Assembly (NCBI GenBank): GCA_920105625.2
Contig: OV050030.1
Span: forward strand, 236,127,889 to 236,191,888
From: Clusia tigrina
Taxonomy: Eukaryota > Arthropoda > Insecta > Diptera > Clusiidae
Direction: 5' to 3'
Length of the DNA stretch: 64,000 bases
This document shows, piece after piece, positions 50,101 through 63,800 of the stretch. The first letter of the stretch is position 1. The number at the start of each line of letters is the position of its first letter. A program made the translations under genes and the position numbers. Below the pieces are notes generated by a model. That model had not been told where the DNA came from. It saw only the letters and a list, made by a program, of their open reading frames with translations, and did no database searches.

Positions 50101-53100
50101 TTAAGCTATCGCTCAAAGCTATGCTACCCTTGAGTCCCAAATCAAACACTGATAAAACTCCAAATGGCCCTAGCTTCTATATGGTACGTCCTACACTTAT
50201 CAAAGTTTGCAACATACAAATGCTTGTAACTTTTTACTGGAGCGTCATAAAACCTTGAAATTTTGTAACAATAAAGTACTCGAGCCTCTTGTCAATTTAA
50301 GCTATCGCTCAAAGCTATGCTACCCTTGAGTCCCAAATCAAACACTGATAAAACTTCAAATGGCCCTAGCTTCTATATGGTACGTCCTACACCTATCAAA
50401 GTTTGCAACATACAAATGCTTGTAACTTTTTACTGGAGCATCATAAAACCTTGAAATTTTGTAACAATAAAGTACTCGAACCTCTTGTCAATTTAAGCTA
50501 TCGCTCAAAGCTATGCTTCCCTTGAGTCCCAAATCAAAAACTGATAAGACTTCAAATGGCCCTAACTTCTATACGGTACGTCCTACACCTATCAAAGTTT
50601 GCAACATATAAATGCTTGTAACTTTTTACTAGAGCGTCATAAAACCTTGAAGTTTTGTAACAATAAAGTATTCGAGCCTCTTGTCAATTTAAACTATCGC
50701 TCAAAGCTATGCTACCATGAGTCCCAAATCAAACACTGATAAAACTTCAAATGGCCCTAACTTCTATAAGGTACGTCTTACACCTATCAAAGTTTGCAAC
50801 ATACAAATGTTGTAACTTTTTACTGCAGCGTCATAAAACCTTGAAATTTTGTAACAATAAAGTACTCGAGCCTCTTGTCAATTTAAGCTATCGCTCAAAG
50901 CTATGCTACCCTTGAGGCCCAAATCAAACACTGATAAAACTTCAAATGGCCCTAACTTCTATACGGTACATCCTACACCTATCAAAGTTTGCAACATACA
51001 AATGCTTGTAACTTTTGACTGGAGCGTCATAAAACCTTGAAAAATTGTAACAATAAAGTACTCGAGCCTCTTGTCAATTTAAGCTATCGCTCAAAGCTAT
51101 GCTACCCTTAAGTCCCAAATCAAACACTGATAAAACTTCAAATGGCCCTAACTTCTATAAGGTACGTCCTACACCTATCAAAGTGTGCAATATACAAATG
51201 CATGTAACTTTTTACTGGAGCGTCATAAAATCTTGAAATTTTGTAACAATAAAGTACTCGAGCCTCTTGTCAATTTAAGCTGTTGCTCAAAGCTATGCTA
51301 CCCTTAAGTCCCAAATCAAACACTGATAAAACGTCAAATGGCCCTAACTTCTATACGGTACGTCCTACACCTATCAAAGTTTGCAACATACAAATGCTTG
51401 TAACTTTTTACTGGAGCGTCATAAAACCTTGAAATTTTGTAACAATAAAGTACTCGAGCCTCTTGTCAATTTAAGCTATCGCTCAAAGCTATGCTACCCT
51501 TGAGTCCCAAATCAAACACTGATAAAACTCCAAATGGCCCTAGCTTCTATATGGTACGTCCTACACCTATCAAAGTTTGCAACATACAAATGCTTGTAAC
51601 TTTTTACTGGAGCATCATAAAACCTTGAAATTTTGTAACAATAAAGTACTCGAACCTCTTGGCAATTTAAGCTATCGCTCAAAGCTATGCTTCCCTTGAG
51701 TCCCAAGTCAAACACTGATAAAACTTCAAATGGCCCCAACTTCTATACGGTACGTCCTACACCTATCACAGTTTGCAACATACAAATGCTTGTAACTTTT
51801 TACTGGAGCGTCATAAAACCTTGAAATTTTGTAACAATAAAGTACTCGAGCCTCTTGTCAATTTAAGTTATCGCTCAAAGCTATGCTACCCTGGAGTCCC
51901 AAGTCAAACACTGATAAAACTTCAAATGGCCCTAACTTCTATACGGTACGTCCTACACCTATCAAAGTTTGCAAGATACAAATGCGTGTAAGTTTTTCCA
52001 GGAGCGGCATAAAACCTTGAAATTTCGTAACAATAAAGAACTCGAGCCTCTTGTCAATTTAAGTTATCGCTCAAAGCTATGATACCCTTGAGTCCCAAAT
52101 CAAACACTGGTAAAACTTCAAATAGCCCTAACTTCTATAGGATACGTCCTACACCTATCAAAGTTTGCAACATACAAATGCTTGTAAGTTTTTCCTGGAG
52201 CGTCATAAAACCTTGAAATTTTGTAACAATAAAGTACTCGAGCCTCTTGTCAATTTAAGCTATCGCTCAAAGCTATGCTACCCTTAAGTCCCAAATCAAA
52301 CACTGATAAAACTTCAAATGGCCCTAACTTCTCTACGGTACGTCCTACACCTATCAAAATTTGAAACATACAAATGTTTGTAACTTTTTACTGGAGCGTC
52401 ATAAAACCTTGAAATTTGTTAACAATAAAGTACTCGAGCCTCTTGTCAATTTAAGCTATCGCTCAAAGCTATGCTACCCTTGAGTCCCAAATCAAACACT
52501 GATAAAACTTCAAATGGCCCTAAATTCTATATGGTACGTCCTACACCTATCAAAGTTTGCAACATTCAAATGCTTGTAACTTTTTACTGGAGCGTCATAA
52601 AACCTTGAAATTTTGTAAAAATAAAGTACTCGAGCCTCTTGTCAATTTAAGCTATCGCTCAAAGCTATGCTACCCTTGAGTCCCAAATCAAACACTGATA
52701 AAACTTCAAATGGCCCTAACTTCTATATGGTACCTCCTACACCTATCAAAGTTTACAACATACAAATGCTTGTAACTTTTTACTGGAGCGTCATAAAACC
52801 TGGAAATTTTGTAACAATAAAGTACTCGAGCCTCTTGTCAATTTAAACTATCGCTCAAAGCTATGCTACCCTTGATTCCCAAATCAAACACTGATAAAAC
52901 ATCAAATGGCCCTAACTTCTATATGGTACGTCCTACACCTATCAAAGTTTGCAACATACAAATGCTTATAACTTTTTACTGGAGCGTCATAAAACCTTGA
53001 GATTTTGTAACAATAAAGTACTCGAGCCTCCTGTCAATTTAAGCTATCGCTCAAAGCTATGCTTCCCTTGAGTCCCAAGTCAAACACTGATAAAACTTCA

Positions 53101-55020
53101 AATGGCCCCAACTTCTATACGGTACGTCCTACACCTATCACAGTTTGCAACATACAAATGCTTGTAACTTTTTACTGGAGCGTCATAAAACCTTGAAATT
53201 TTGTAACAATAAAGTACTCGAGCCTCTTGTCAATTTAAGTTATCGCTCAAAGCTATGCTACCCTGGAGTCCCAAGTCAAACACTGATAAAACTTCAAATG
53301 GCCCTAACTTCTATACGGTACGTCCTACACCTATCAAAGTTTGCAAGATACAAATGCGTGTAAGTTTTTCCTGGAGCGGCATAAAACCTTGAAATTTCGT
53401 AACAATAAAGTACTCGAACCTCTTGTCAATTTAAGCTATCGCTCAAAGCTATGCTTCCCTTGAGTCCCAAGTCAAACACTGATAAAACTTCAAATGGCCC
53501 CAACTTCTATACGGTACGTCCTACACCTATCACAGTTTGCAACATACAAATGCTTGTAACTTTTTACTGGAGCGTCATAAAACCTTGAAATTTTGTAACA
53601 ATAAAGTACTCGAGCCTCTTGTCAATTTAAGCTATCGCTCAAAGCTATGCTACCCTTGAGTCCCAAATCAAACACTGATAAAACTCCAAATGGCCCTAGC
53701 TTCTATATGGTACGTCCTACACCTATCAAAGTTTGCAACATACAAATGCTTGTAACTTTTTACTGGAGCATCATAAAACCTTGAAATTTTGTAACAATAA
53801 AGTACTCGAACCTCTTGTCAATTTAAGCTATCGCTCAAAGCTATGCTTCCCTTGAGTCCCAAGTCAAACACTGATAAAACTTCAAATGGCCCCAACTTCT
53901 ATACGGTACGTCCTACACCTATCACAGTTTGCAACATACAAATGCTTGTAACTTTTTACTGGAGCGTCATAAAACCTTGAAATTTTGTAACAATAAAGTA
54001 CTCGAGCCTCTTGTCAATTTAAGTTATCGCTCAAAGCAATGCTACCCTGGAGTCCCAAGTCAAACACTGATAAAACTTCAAATGGCCCTAACTTCTATAC
54101 GGTACGTCCTACACCTATCAAAGTTTGCAAGATACAAATGCGTGTAAGTTTTTCCTGGAGCGGCATAAAACCTTGAAATTTCGTAACAATAAAGAACTCG
54201 AGCCTCTTGTCAATTTAAGTTATCGCTCAAAGCTATGATACCCTTGAGTCCCAAATCAAACACTGGTAAAACTTCAAATAGCCCTAACTTCTATAGGATA
54301 CGTCCTACACCTATCAAAGTTTGCAACATACAAATGCTTGTAAGTTTTTCCTGGAGCGTCATAAAACCTTGAAATTTTGTAACAATAAAGTACTCGAGCC
54401 TCTTGTCAATTTAAGCTATCGCTCAAAGCTATGCTACCCTTAAGTCCCAAATCAAACACTGATAAAACTTCAAATGGCCCTAACTTCTCTACGGTACGTC
54501 CTACACCTATCAAAATTTGAAACATACAAATGTTTGTAACTTTTTACTGGAGCGTCATAAAACCTTGAAATTTGTTAACAATAAAGTACTCGAGCCTCTT
54601 GTCAATTTAAGCTATCGCTCAAAGCTATGTTACCCTTGAGTCCCAAATCAAACACTGATAAAACTTCAAATGGCCCTAACTTCTATATGGTACCTCCTAC
54701 ACCTATCAAAGTTTACAACATACAAATGCTTGTAACTTTTTACTGGAGCGTCATAAAACCTGGAAATTTTGTAACAATAAAGTACTCGAGCCTCTTGTCA
54801 ATTTAAACTATCGCTCAAAGCTATGCTACCCTTGATTCCCAAATCAAACACTGATAAAACATCAAATGGCCCTAACTTCTATATGGTACGTCCTACACCT
54901 ATCAAAGTTTGCAACATACAAATGCTTGTAACTTTTTACTGGAGCGTCATAAAACCTTGAGATTTTGTAACAATAAAGTACTCGAGCCTCCTGTCAATTT
55001 AAGCTATCGCTCAAAGCTAT
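50101..55020 (-). repeat. Zone B': 11-monomer HOR (2156 bp) in the right arm
   Basis: AAACTCCAAATGG lies at 51525 and 53681, and GAAATTTGTTAACAA at about 52411 and 54567, both 2156 bp apart, the same period as zone B in the left arm. The second copy has lost one monomer (the one around 52510-52640), after which the offset becomes 1960 (TACCTCCTAC at 52731 and 54691). A CAAGATACAAATGCGTG monomer recurs at about 51973, 53345 and 54129; the last two are 784 bp (4 monomers) apart. The edge variants ACTTATATACGG and TATCCAAGTTTG near 55070-55105 mirror left 21790-21820. Confidence 0.86.
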
Positions 55021-57544
55021 GCTACCCTTGAGTCCCAAGTCAAACACTGATAAAACTTCAAATGGCCCTAACTTATATACGGTACGTCCTACACCTATCC
55101 AAGTTTGCAACATTCAAATGCTTGTAACTTTTTACTGCAGCGTCATAAAACCTTGAAATTTTGTAACAATAAAGTACTCGAGCCTCTTGTCAATTTAAGC
55201 TATCGCTCAAAGTTATGCTACCCTTGAGACCCAAATCAAACATTGATAAAACTTCAAATGGCCCTAACTTCTATACGGTACGTCCTACACCTATCAAAGT
55301 TTGCAACATACAAATGCTTGTAACTTTTTACTGGAGCGTCATAAAACCTTGAAATTTTGTAACAATAAAGTACTCGAGCCTCTTGTCAATTGAAGCTATC
55401 GCTCAAAGCTATGCTACCCTTGAGTCCCAAATCAAAAACTGATAAGACTTCAAATGACCCTAACTTCTATACGGTACGTCCTACAACTATCAAAGTTTGC
55501 AACATACAAATGCTTGTAACTTTTTACTGGAGCGTCATAAAACCTTGAAATTTTGTAACAATAAAGTACTCGAGCCTCTTGTCAATTTAAGCTATCGCTC
55601 AAAGTTATGCTACCCTTGAGACCCAAATCAAACACTGATAAAACTTCAAATGGCCCTAACTTCTATAAGGTACGTCTTACACCTATCAAAGTTTGCAACA
55701 TACAAATGTTGTAACTTTTTACTGGAGCGTCATAAAACCTTGAAATTTTGTAACAATAAAGTACTCGAGCCTCTAGTCAATTTAAGTTATCGTTCAAAGC
55801 TATGCTACCCTTGAGTCCCAAATCAAACACTGATAAAACTTCAAATGGCCCTAACTTCTATACGGTACGTCCTACACCTATCAAAGTTTGCAAGATACAA
55901 ATGCTTGTAAGTTTTTCCTGGAGCGGCATAAAACCTTGAAATTTTGTAACAATAAAGTACTCGAGCCTCTTGTCAATTTAAGCTGTCGCTCAAAGCTATG
56001 CTACCCTTGAGTCCCAAATCAACCACTGATAAAACTTCAAATGGCCCTAACTTCTATACGGTATGTCCTATATCCATCAAAGTTTGCAACATACAAATGC
56101 TTGTAACTTTTTACTGGAGCGTCATAAAACCTTGAAATTTTGTAAAAATAAAGTACTCGAGCCTCTTGTCAATTTAAGCTATCGCTCAAAGCTATGCTAC
56201 CCTTGAGTCCCAAATCAAACACTGATAAAACTTCAAATGGCCCTAACTTCTATACGGTACGTCCTACACCTATCAAAGTTTGCAACATTCAAATGCTTGT
56301 AACTTTTTACTGGAGCGTCATAAAACCTTGTGATTTTGAAACAATAAAGTACTCGAGCCTCTTGTCAATTTAAGCTGTCGCTCCAAGTTATGCTACCCTT
56401 GAGTCCCAAATCAACCACTGATAAAACTTCAAATGGCCCTAACGTCTATACGGTACGTCCTACACCTATCAAAGATTGCAATATACAAATGCATGTAACT
56501 TTTTACTGGAGCGTCATAAAGTCTTGAAATTTTGTAACAATAAAGTACTCGAACCTCTTGTCAATTTAAGTTATCGCTCAAAGCTATGCTACCCTTGAGT
56601 CCCAAATAAAACACTGATAAAACTTCAAATGGCCCTAACTTCTATAAGGTACGTCCTACACCTATCAAAGTTTGCAACATACAAATGCTTGTAAGTTTTT
56701 CCTGGGGCGGCATAAAACCTTGAAATTTTGTAACAATAAAGTACTCGAGCCTCTTGTCAATTTAAGCTGTTGCTCAAAGCTATGCTACCCTTAAGTCCCA
56801 AATCAAACACTGATAAAACTTCAAATGGCCCTAACTTCTATACGGTACGTCCTACACCTATCAAAGTTTGCAACATACAAATGCTTCTAACTTTTTACTG
56901 GAGCGTCATAAAACCTAGAAATTTTTTTACAATAAAGTACTCGAGCCTCTTGTCAATTTAAGTTATCGTTCAAAGCTATGCTACCCTTGAGTCCCAAATC
57001 AAACACTGATAAAACTTCAAATGGCCCTAACTTCTATACGGTACGTCCTACACCTATCAAAGTTTGCAACATTCAAATGCTTGTAACTTTAAAACCTGGA
57101 AATTTTGTAACAATAAAGTACTCGAGCCTCTTGTCAATTGAAGCTATCGCTCAAAGCTATGCTACCCTTGAGTCCCAAATCAAAAACTGATAAGACTTCA
57201 AATGACCCTAACTTCTATACGGTACGTCCTACAACTATCAAAGTTTGCAACATACAAATACTTGTAAGTTTTTCCTGGAGCGGCATAAAACCTTGAAATT
57301 TTGTAACAATAAAGTACTCGAGCCTCTTGTCAATTTAAGCTGTTCCTCAAAGCTATACTACCCTTAAGTCCCAAATCAAACACTGATAAAACTTCAAATG
57401 GCCCTAACTTCTATAAGGTACGTCTTACACCTATCAAAGTTTGCAACATACAAATGTTGTAACTTTTTACTGGAGCGTCATAAAACCTTGAAATTTTGTA
57501 ACAATAAAGTACTCGAGCCTCTTGTCAATTTAAGTTATCGTTCA
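55021..57544 (-). repeat. Zone A' copy 1 (incomplete 17-mer)
   Basis: This has the monomers of the A HOR in inverted orientation but with parts missing. Its M1 mark (GGTATGTCCTATATCCATC) is at about 56060, and the next is at about 57612, only 1552 bp on (8 x 196 - 16), so about half of the 17-mer is lacking. M14' (CTAGAAATTTTTTTAC at about 56915) is followed directly by a 181-bp monomer (deletion joint near 57089) and then by M10/M4-like variants, indicating a deletion between HOR copies. At 55021-55980 the monomers mirror the A copy 5-6 series, including GACTGATAAGACTTC-type variants. Confidence 0.78.
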
Positions 57545-60500
57545 AAGCTATGCTACCCTTGAGTCCCAAATCAACCACTGATAAAACTTCAAATGGCCCT
57601 AACTTCTATACGGTATGTCCTATATCCATCAAAGTTTGCAACATACAAATGCTTGTAACTTTTTACTGGAGCGTCATAAAACCTTGAAATTTTGTAAAAA
57701 TAAAGTACTCGAGCCTCTTGTCAATTTAAGCTATCGCTCAAAGCTATGCTACCCTTGAGTCCCAAATCAAACACTGATAAAACTTCAAATGGCCCTAACT
57801 TCTATACGGTACGTCCTACACCTATCAAAGTTTGCAACATTCAAATGCTTGTAACTTTTTACTGGAGCGTCATAAAACCTTGAGATTTTGAAACAATAAA
57901 GGACTCGAGCCTCTTGTCAATTTAAGCTGTCGCTCCAAGTTATGCTACCCTTGAGTCCCAAATCAACCACTGATAAAACTTCAAATGGCCCTAACGTCTA
58001 TACGGTACGTCCTACACCTATCAAAGATTGCAATATACAAATGCATGTAACTTTTTACTGGAGCGTCATAAAGTCTTGAAATTTTGTAACAATAAAGTAC
58101 TCGAACCTCTTGTCAATTTAAGTTATCGCTCAAAGCTATGCTACCCTTGAGTCCCAAATAAAACACTGATAAAACTTCAAATGGCCCTAACTTCTATAAG
58201 GTACGTCCTACACCTATCAAAGTTTGCAACATACAAATGCTTGTAAGTTTTTCCTGGGGCGGCATAAAACCTTGAAATTTTGTAACAATAAAGTACTCGA
58301 GCCTCTTGTCAATTTAAGCTGTTGCTCAAAGCTATGCTACCCTTAAGTCCCAAATCAAACACTGATAAAACTTCAAATGGCCCTAACTTCTATACGGTAC
58401 GTCCTACACCTATCAAAGTTTGCAACATACAAATGCTTCTAACTTTTTACTGGAGCGTCATAAAACCTAGAAATTTTTTTACAATAAAGTACTCGAGCCT
58501 CTTGTCAATTTAAGCTATCGCTCAAAGCTATGCTACCCTTGAGTCCCAAATCAAACACTGATAGAACTTCAAATGGCCCTAACTTCTATATGGTACGTCC
58601 TACACCTATCAAAGTTTGCAACATACAAATGCTTGTAACTTTTTACTGGAGCGTATAAAACCTTGAAATTTTGTAAAAATAAAGTATTCGAGCCTCTTCT
58701 CAATTTAAGCTATCGCTCAAAGCTATGCTACCCTTGAGTCCCAAATCAAACACTGATAAAACTTCAAATGGCCCTTACTTCTATACGGTACGTCCTACAC
58801 CTATCAAAGTTTGCAACATTCAAATGCTTGTAACTTTAAAACCAGGAAATTTTGTAACAATAAAGTACTCGAGCCTCTTGTCAATTTAAGCTATCGCTCA
58901 AAGTTATGCTACCCTTGAGACCCAAATCAAACATTGATAAAACTTCAAATGGCCCTAACTTCTATACGGTACGTCCTACACCTATCAAAGTTTGCAACAT
59001 ACAAATGCTTGTAACTTTTTACTGGAGCGTCATAAAACACTGAAATTTTGTAACAATAAAGTACTCGAGCCTCTTGTCAATTTAAGCTATCGCTCAAAGC
59101 TATGCTACCCTTGAGTCCCAAATCAAAAACTGATAAGACTTCAAATGGACCCAACTTCTATACGGTACGTCCTACACCTATCAAAGTTTGCAACATATAA
59201 ATGCTTGTAACTTTTTACTGGAGCGTCATAAAACCTTCAATTTTGTGTAACAATAAAGTATTCGAGCCTCTTGTCAATTTAAGCTATCGCTCAAAGCTAT
59301 GCTACCCTTGAGTCCCAAATCAAACACTGATAAAACTTCAAATGGCCCTAGCTTCTATACGGTACGTCCTACACCTATCAAAGTTTGCAACATACAAATG
59401 CTTGTAACTTTTTACTGGAGCGTCATAAAACCTTGAAATTTTGTAACAATAAAGTACTCGAGCCTCTTGTCAATTTAAGCTATCGCTCAAAGCTATGCTA
59501 CCCTTGAGGCCCAAATCAAACACTGATAAAACTTCAAATGGCCCTAACTTCTATACGGTACATCCTACACCTATCAAAGTTTGCAACATACAAATGCATG
59601 TAACTTTTGACTGGAGCGTCATAAAACCTTGAAAATTTGTAACAATAAAGTACTCGAGCCTCTTGTCAGTTTAAGCTATCGTTCAAAGCTATGCTACCCT
59701 TGAGTCCCAAATCAAACTCTGATAAAACTTCAAATGGCCCTAACTTCTATATGGTACGTCCTACACCTATCAAAGTTTGCAACATACAAATGCTTGTAAC
59801 TTTTTACTGGAGCGTATAAAACCTTGAAATTTTGTAAAAATAAAGTATTCGAGCCTCTTCTCAATTTAAGCTATCGCTCAAAGCTATGCTACCCTTGAGT
59901 CCCAAATCAAACACTGATAAAACTTCAAATGGCCCTAACTTCTATACGGTACGTCCTACACCTATCAAAGTTTGCAACATTCAAATGCTTGTAACTTTAA
60001 AACCTTGAAATTTTATAACAATAAAGTACTCGAGCCTCTTGTCAATTTAAGTAATCGCTCAAAGTTATGCTACCCTTGAGGCCCAAATCAAACACTGAAA
60101 AAACTTCAAATGGCCCTAACTTCTATACGGTACATCCTACACCTATCAAAGTTTGCAACATACAAATGCTTGTAACTTTTGACTGGAGCGTCATAAAACC
60201 TTGAAATTTTGTAACAATAAAGTACTCGAGCCTCTTTTCAATTTAAGTTATCGCTCAAAGCTATGCTACCCTTGAGTCCCAAATCAAACACGGATAAAAC
60301 TTCAAATGGCCCTAACTTCTATACGGTACGTCCTACACCTATCAAAGTTTGCAACATACAAATACTTGTAAGTTTTTCCTGGAGCGGCATAAAACCTTGA
60401 AATTTTGTAACAATAAAGTACTCGAGCCTCTTGTCAATTTAAGCTGTTCCTCAAAGCTATACTACCCTTAAGTCCCAAATCAAACACTGATAAAACTTCA

Positions 60501-60844
60501 AATGGCCCTAACTTCTATAAGGTACGTCTTACACCTATCAAAGTTTGCAACATACAAATGTTGTAACTTTTTACTGGAGCGTCATAAAACCTTGAAATTT
60601 TGTAACAATAAAGTACTCGAGCCTCTTGTCAATTTAAGTTATCGTTCAAAGCTATGCTACCCTTTAGTCCCAAATCAAACACTGATAAAACTTCAAATGG
60701 ACCTAACTTCTATACGGTACGTCCTACACCTATCAAAGTTTGCAAGATACAAATGCTTGTAAGTTTTTCCTGGAGCGGCATAAAACCTTGAAATTTTGTA
60801 ACAATAAAGTACTCGAGCCTCTTGTCAATTTAAGCTGTCGCTCA
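57545..60844 (-). repeat. HOR A' copy 2: 17-monomer unit, 3300 bp
   Basis: An offset of 3300 links this copy to the next over its whole length; for example 58321-58380 and 61621-61680 read identically. Read left to right the monomers are M1', M17', M16' and so on down to M2'. The M16' mark GATTGCAATATAC is followed by M15' GGGGCGGC, M14' CTAGAAATTTTTTTAC, M13' GCGTATAAAACC, M12' with the 15-bp deletion (about 58837), M11' AACACTGAAATT, M10' TTCAATTTTGTGTAAC, M9' CCCTAGCTTC, M8' TTTTGACTGG, M7', M6' with the second deletion (about 59998), M5', M4' ATACTTGTAAG and M3' AAATGTTGTAAC. This is the exact reverse-complement order of left HOR A copy 3. Confidence 0.9.
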
Positions 60845-63800
60845 AAGCTATGCTACCCTTGAGTCCCAAATCAACCACTGATAAAACTTCAAATGGCCCT
60901 AGCTTCTATACGGTATGTCCTATATCCATCAAAGTTTGCAACATACAAATGCTTGTAACTTTTTACTGGAGCGTCATAAAACCTTGAAATTTTGTAAAAA
61001 TAAAGTACTCGAGCCTCTTGTCAATTTAAGCTATCGCTCAAAGCTATGCTACCCTTGAGTCCCAAATCAAACACTGATAAAACTTCAAATGGCCCTAACT
61101 TCTATACGGTACGTCCTACACCTATCAAAGTTTGCAACATTCAAATGCTTGTAACTTTTTACTGGAGCGTCATAAAACCTTGAGATTTTGTAACAATAAA
61201 GGACTCGAGCCTCTTGTCAATTTAAGCTGTCGCTCCAAGTTATGCTACCCTTGAGTCCCAAATCAACCACTGATAAAACTTCAAATGGCCTTAACGTCTA
61301 TACGGTACGTCCTACACCTATCAAAGATTGCAATATACAAATGCATGTAACTTTTTACTGGAGCGTCATAAAGTCTTGAAATTTTGTAACAATAAAGTAC
61401 TCGAACCTCTTGTCAATTTAAGTTATCGCTCAAAGCTATGCTACCCTTGAGTCCCAAATAAAACACTGATAAAACTTCAAATGGCCCTAACTTCTATAAG
61501 GTACGTCCTACACCTATCAAAGTTTGCAACATACAAATGCTTGTAAGTTTTTCCTGGGGCGGCATAAAACCTTGAAATTTTGTAACAATAAAGTACTCGA
61601 GCCTCTTGTCAATTTAAGCTGTTGCTCAAAGCTATGCTACCCTTAAGTCCCAAATCAAACACTGATAAAACTTCAAATGGCCCTAACTTCTATACGGTAC
61701 GTCCTACACCTATCAAAGTTTGCAACATACAAATGCTTCTAACTTTTTACTGGAGCGTCATAAAACCTAGAAATTTTTTTACAATAAAGTACTCGAGCCT
61801 CTTGTCAATTTAAGCTATCGCTCAAAGCTATGCTACCCTTGAGTTCCAAATCAAACACTGATAGAACTTCAAATGGCCCTAACTTCTATATGGTACGTCC
61901 TACACCTATCAAAGTTTGCAACATACAAATGCTTGTAACTTTTTACTGGAGCGTATAAAACCTTGAAATTTTGTAAAAATAAAGTATTCGAGCCTCTTCT
62001 CAATTTAAGCTATCGCTCAAAGCTATGCTACCCTTGAGTCCCAAATCAAACACTGATAAAACTTCAAATGGCCCTTACTTCTATACGGTATCTCCTACAC
62101 CTATCAAAGTTTGCAACATTCAAATGCTTGTAACTTTAAAACCTGGAAATTTTGTAACAATAAAGTACTCGAGCCTCTTGTCAATTTAAGCTATCGCTCA
62201 AAGTTATGCTACCCTTGAGACCCAAATCAAACATTGATAAAACTTCAAATGGCCCTAACTTCTATACGGTACGTCCTACACCTATCAAAGTTTGCAACAT
62301 ACAAATGCTTGTAACTTTTTACTGGAGCGTCATAAAACACTGAAATTTTGTAACAATAAAGTACTCGAGCCTCTTGTCAATTTAAGCTATCGCTCAAAGC
62401 TATGCTACCCTTGAGTCCCAAATCAAAAACTGATAAGACTTCAAATGGACCCAACTTCTATACGGTACGTCCTACACCTATCAAAGTTTGCAACATATAA
62501 ATGCTTGTAACTTTTTACTGGAGCGTCATAAAACCTTCAATTTTGTGTAACAATAAAGTATTCGAGCCTCTTGTCAATTTAAGCTATCGCTCAAAGCTAT
62601 GCTACCCTTGAGTCCCAAATCAAACACTGATAAAACTTCAAATGGCCCTAGCTTCTATACGGTACGTCCTACACCTATCAAAGTTTGCAACATACAAATG
62701 CTTGTAACTTTTTACTGGAGCGTCATAAAACCTTGAAATTTTGTAACAATAAAGTACTCGAGCCTCTTGTCAATTTAAGCTATCGCTCAAAGCTATGCTA
62801 CCCTTGAGGCCCAAATCAAACACTGATAAAACTTCAAATGGCCCTAACTTCTATACGGTACATCCTACACCTATCAAAGTTTGCAACATACAAATGCATG
62901 TAACTTTTGACTGGAGCGTCATAAAACCTTGAAAATTTGTAACAATAAAGTACTCGAGCCTCTTGTCAGTTTAAGCTATCGTTCAAAGCTATGCTACCCT
63001 TGAGTCCCAAATCAAACTCTGATAAAACTTCAAATGGCCCTAACTTCTATATGGTACGTCCTACACCTATCAAAGTTTGCAACATACAAATGCTTGTAAC
63101 TTTTTACTGGAGCGTATAAAACCTTGAAATTTTGTAAAAATAAAGTATTCGAGCCTCTTCTCAATTTAAGCTATCGCTCAAAGCTATGCTACCCTTGAGT
63201 CCCAAATCAAACACTGATAAAACTTCAAATGGCCCTAACTTCTATACGGTACGTCCTACACCTATCAAAGTTTGCAACATTCAAATGCTTGTAACTTTAA
63301 AACCTTGAAATTTTATAACAATAAAGTACTCGAGCCTCTTGTCAATTTAAGTAATCGCTCAAAGTTATGCTACCCTTGAGGCCCAAATCAAACACTGATA
63401 AAACTTCAAATGGCCCTAACTTCTATACGGTACATCCTACACCTATCAAAGTTTGCAACATACAAATGCTTGTAACTTTTGACTGGAGCGTCATAAAACC
63501 TTGAAATTTTGTAACAATAAAGTACTCGAGCCTCTTTTCAATTTAAGTTATCGCTCAAAGCTATGCTACCCTTGAGTCCCAAATCAAACACGGATAAAAC
63601 TTCAAATGGCCCTAACTTCTATACGGTACGTCCTACACCTATCAAAGTTTGCAACATACAAATACTTGTAAGTTTTTCCTGGAGCGGCATAAAACCTTGA
63701 AATTTTGTAACAATAAAGTACTCGAGCCTCTTGTCAATTTAAGCTGTTCCTCAAAGCTATACTACCCTTAAGTCCCAAATCAAACACTGATAAAACTTCA

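Noticed and set aside
60502..60762. 86-codon plus-strand frame
   Set aside because: It is open only because it crosses the 195-bp M3' monomer with the one-base loss (AAATGTTGTAAC). It is a by-product of the repeat.
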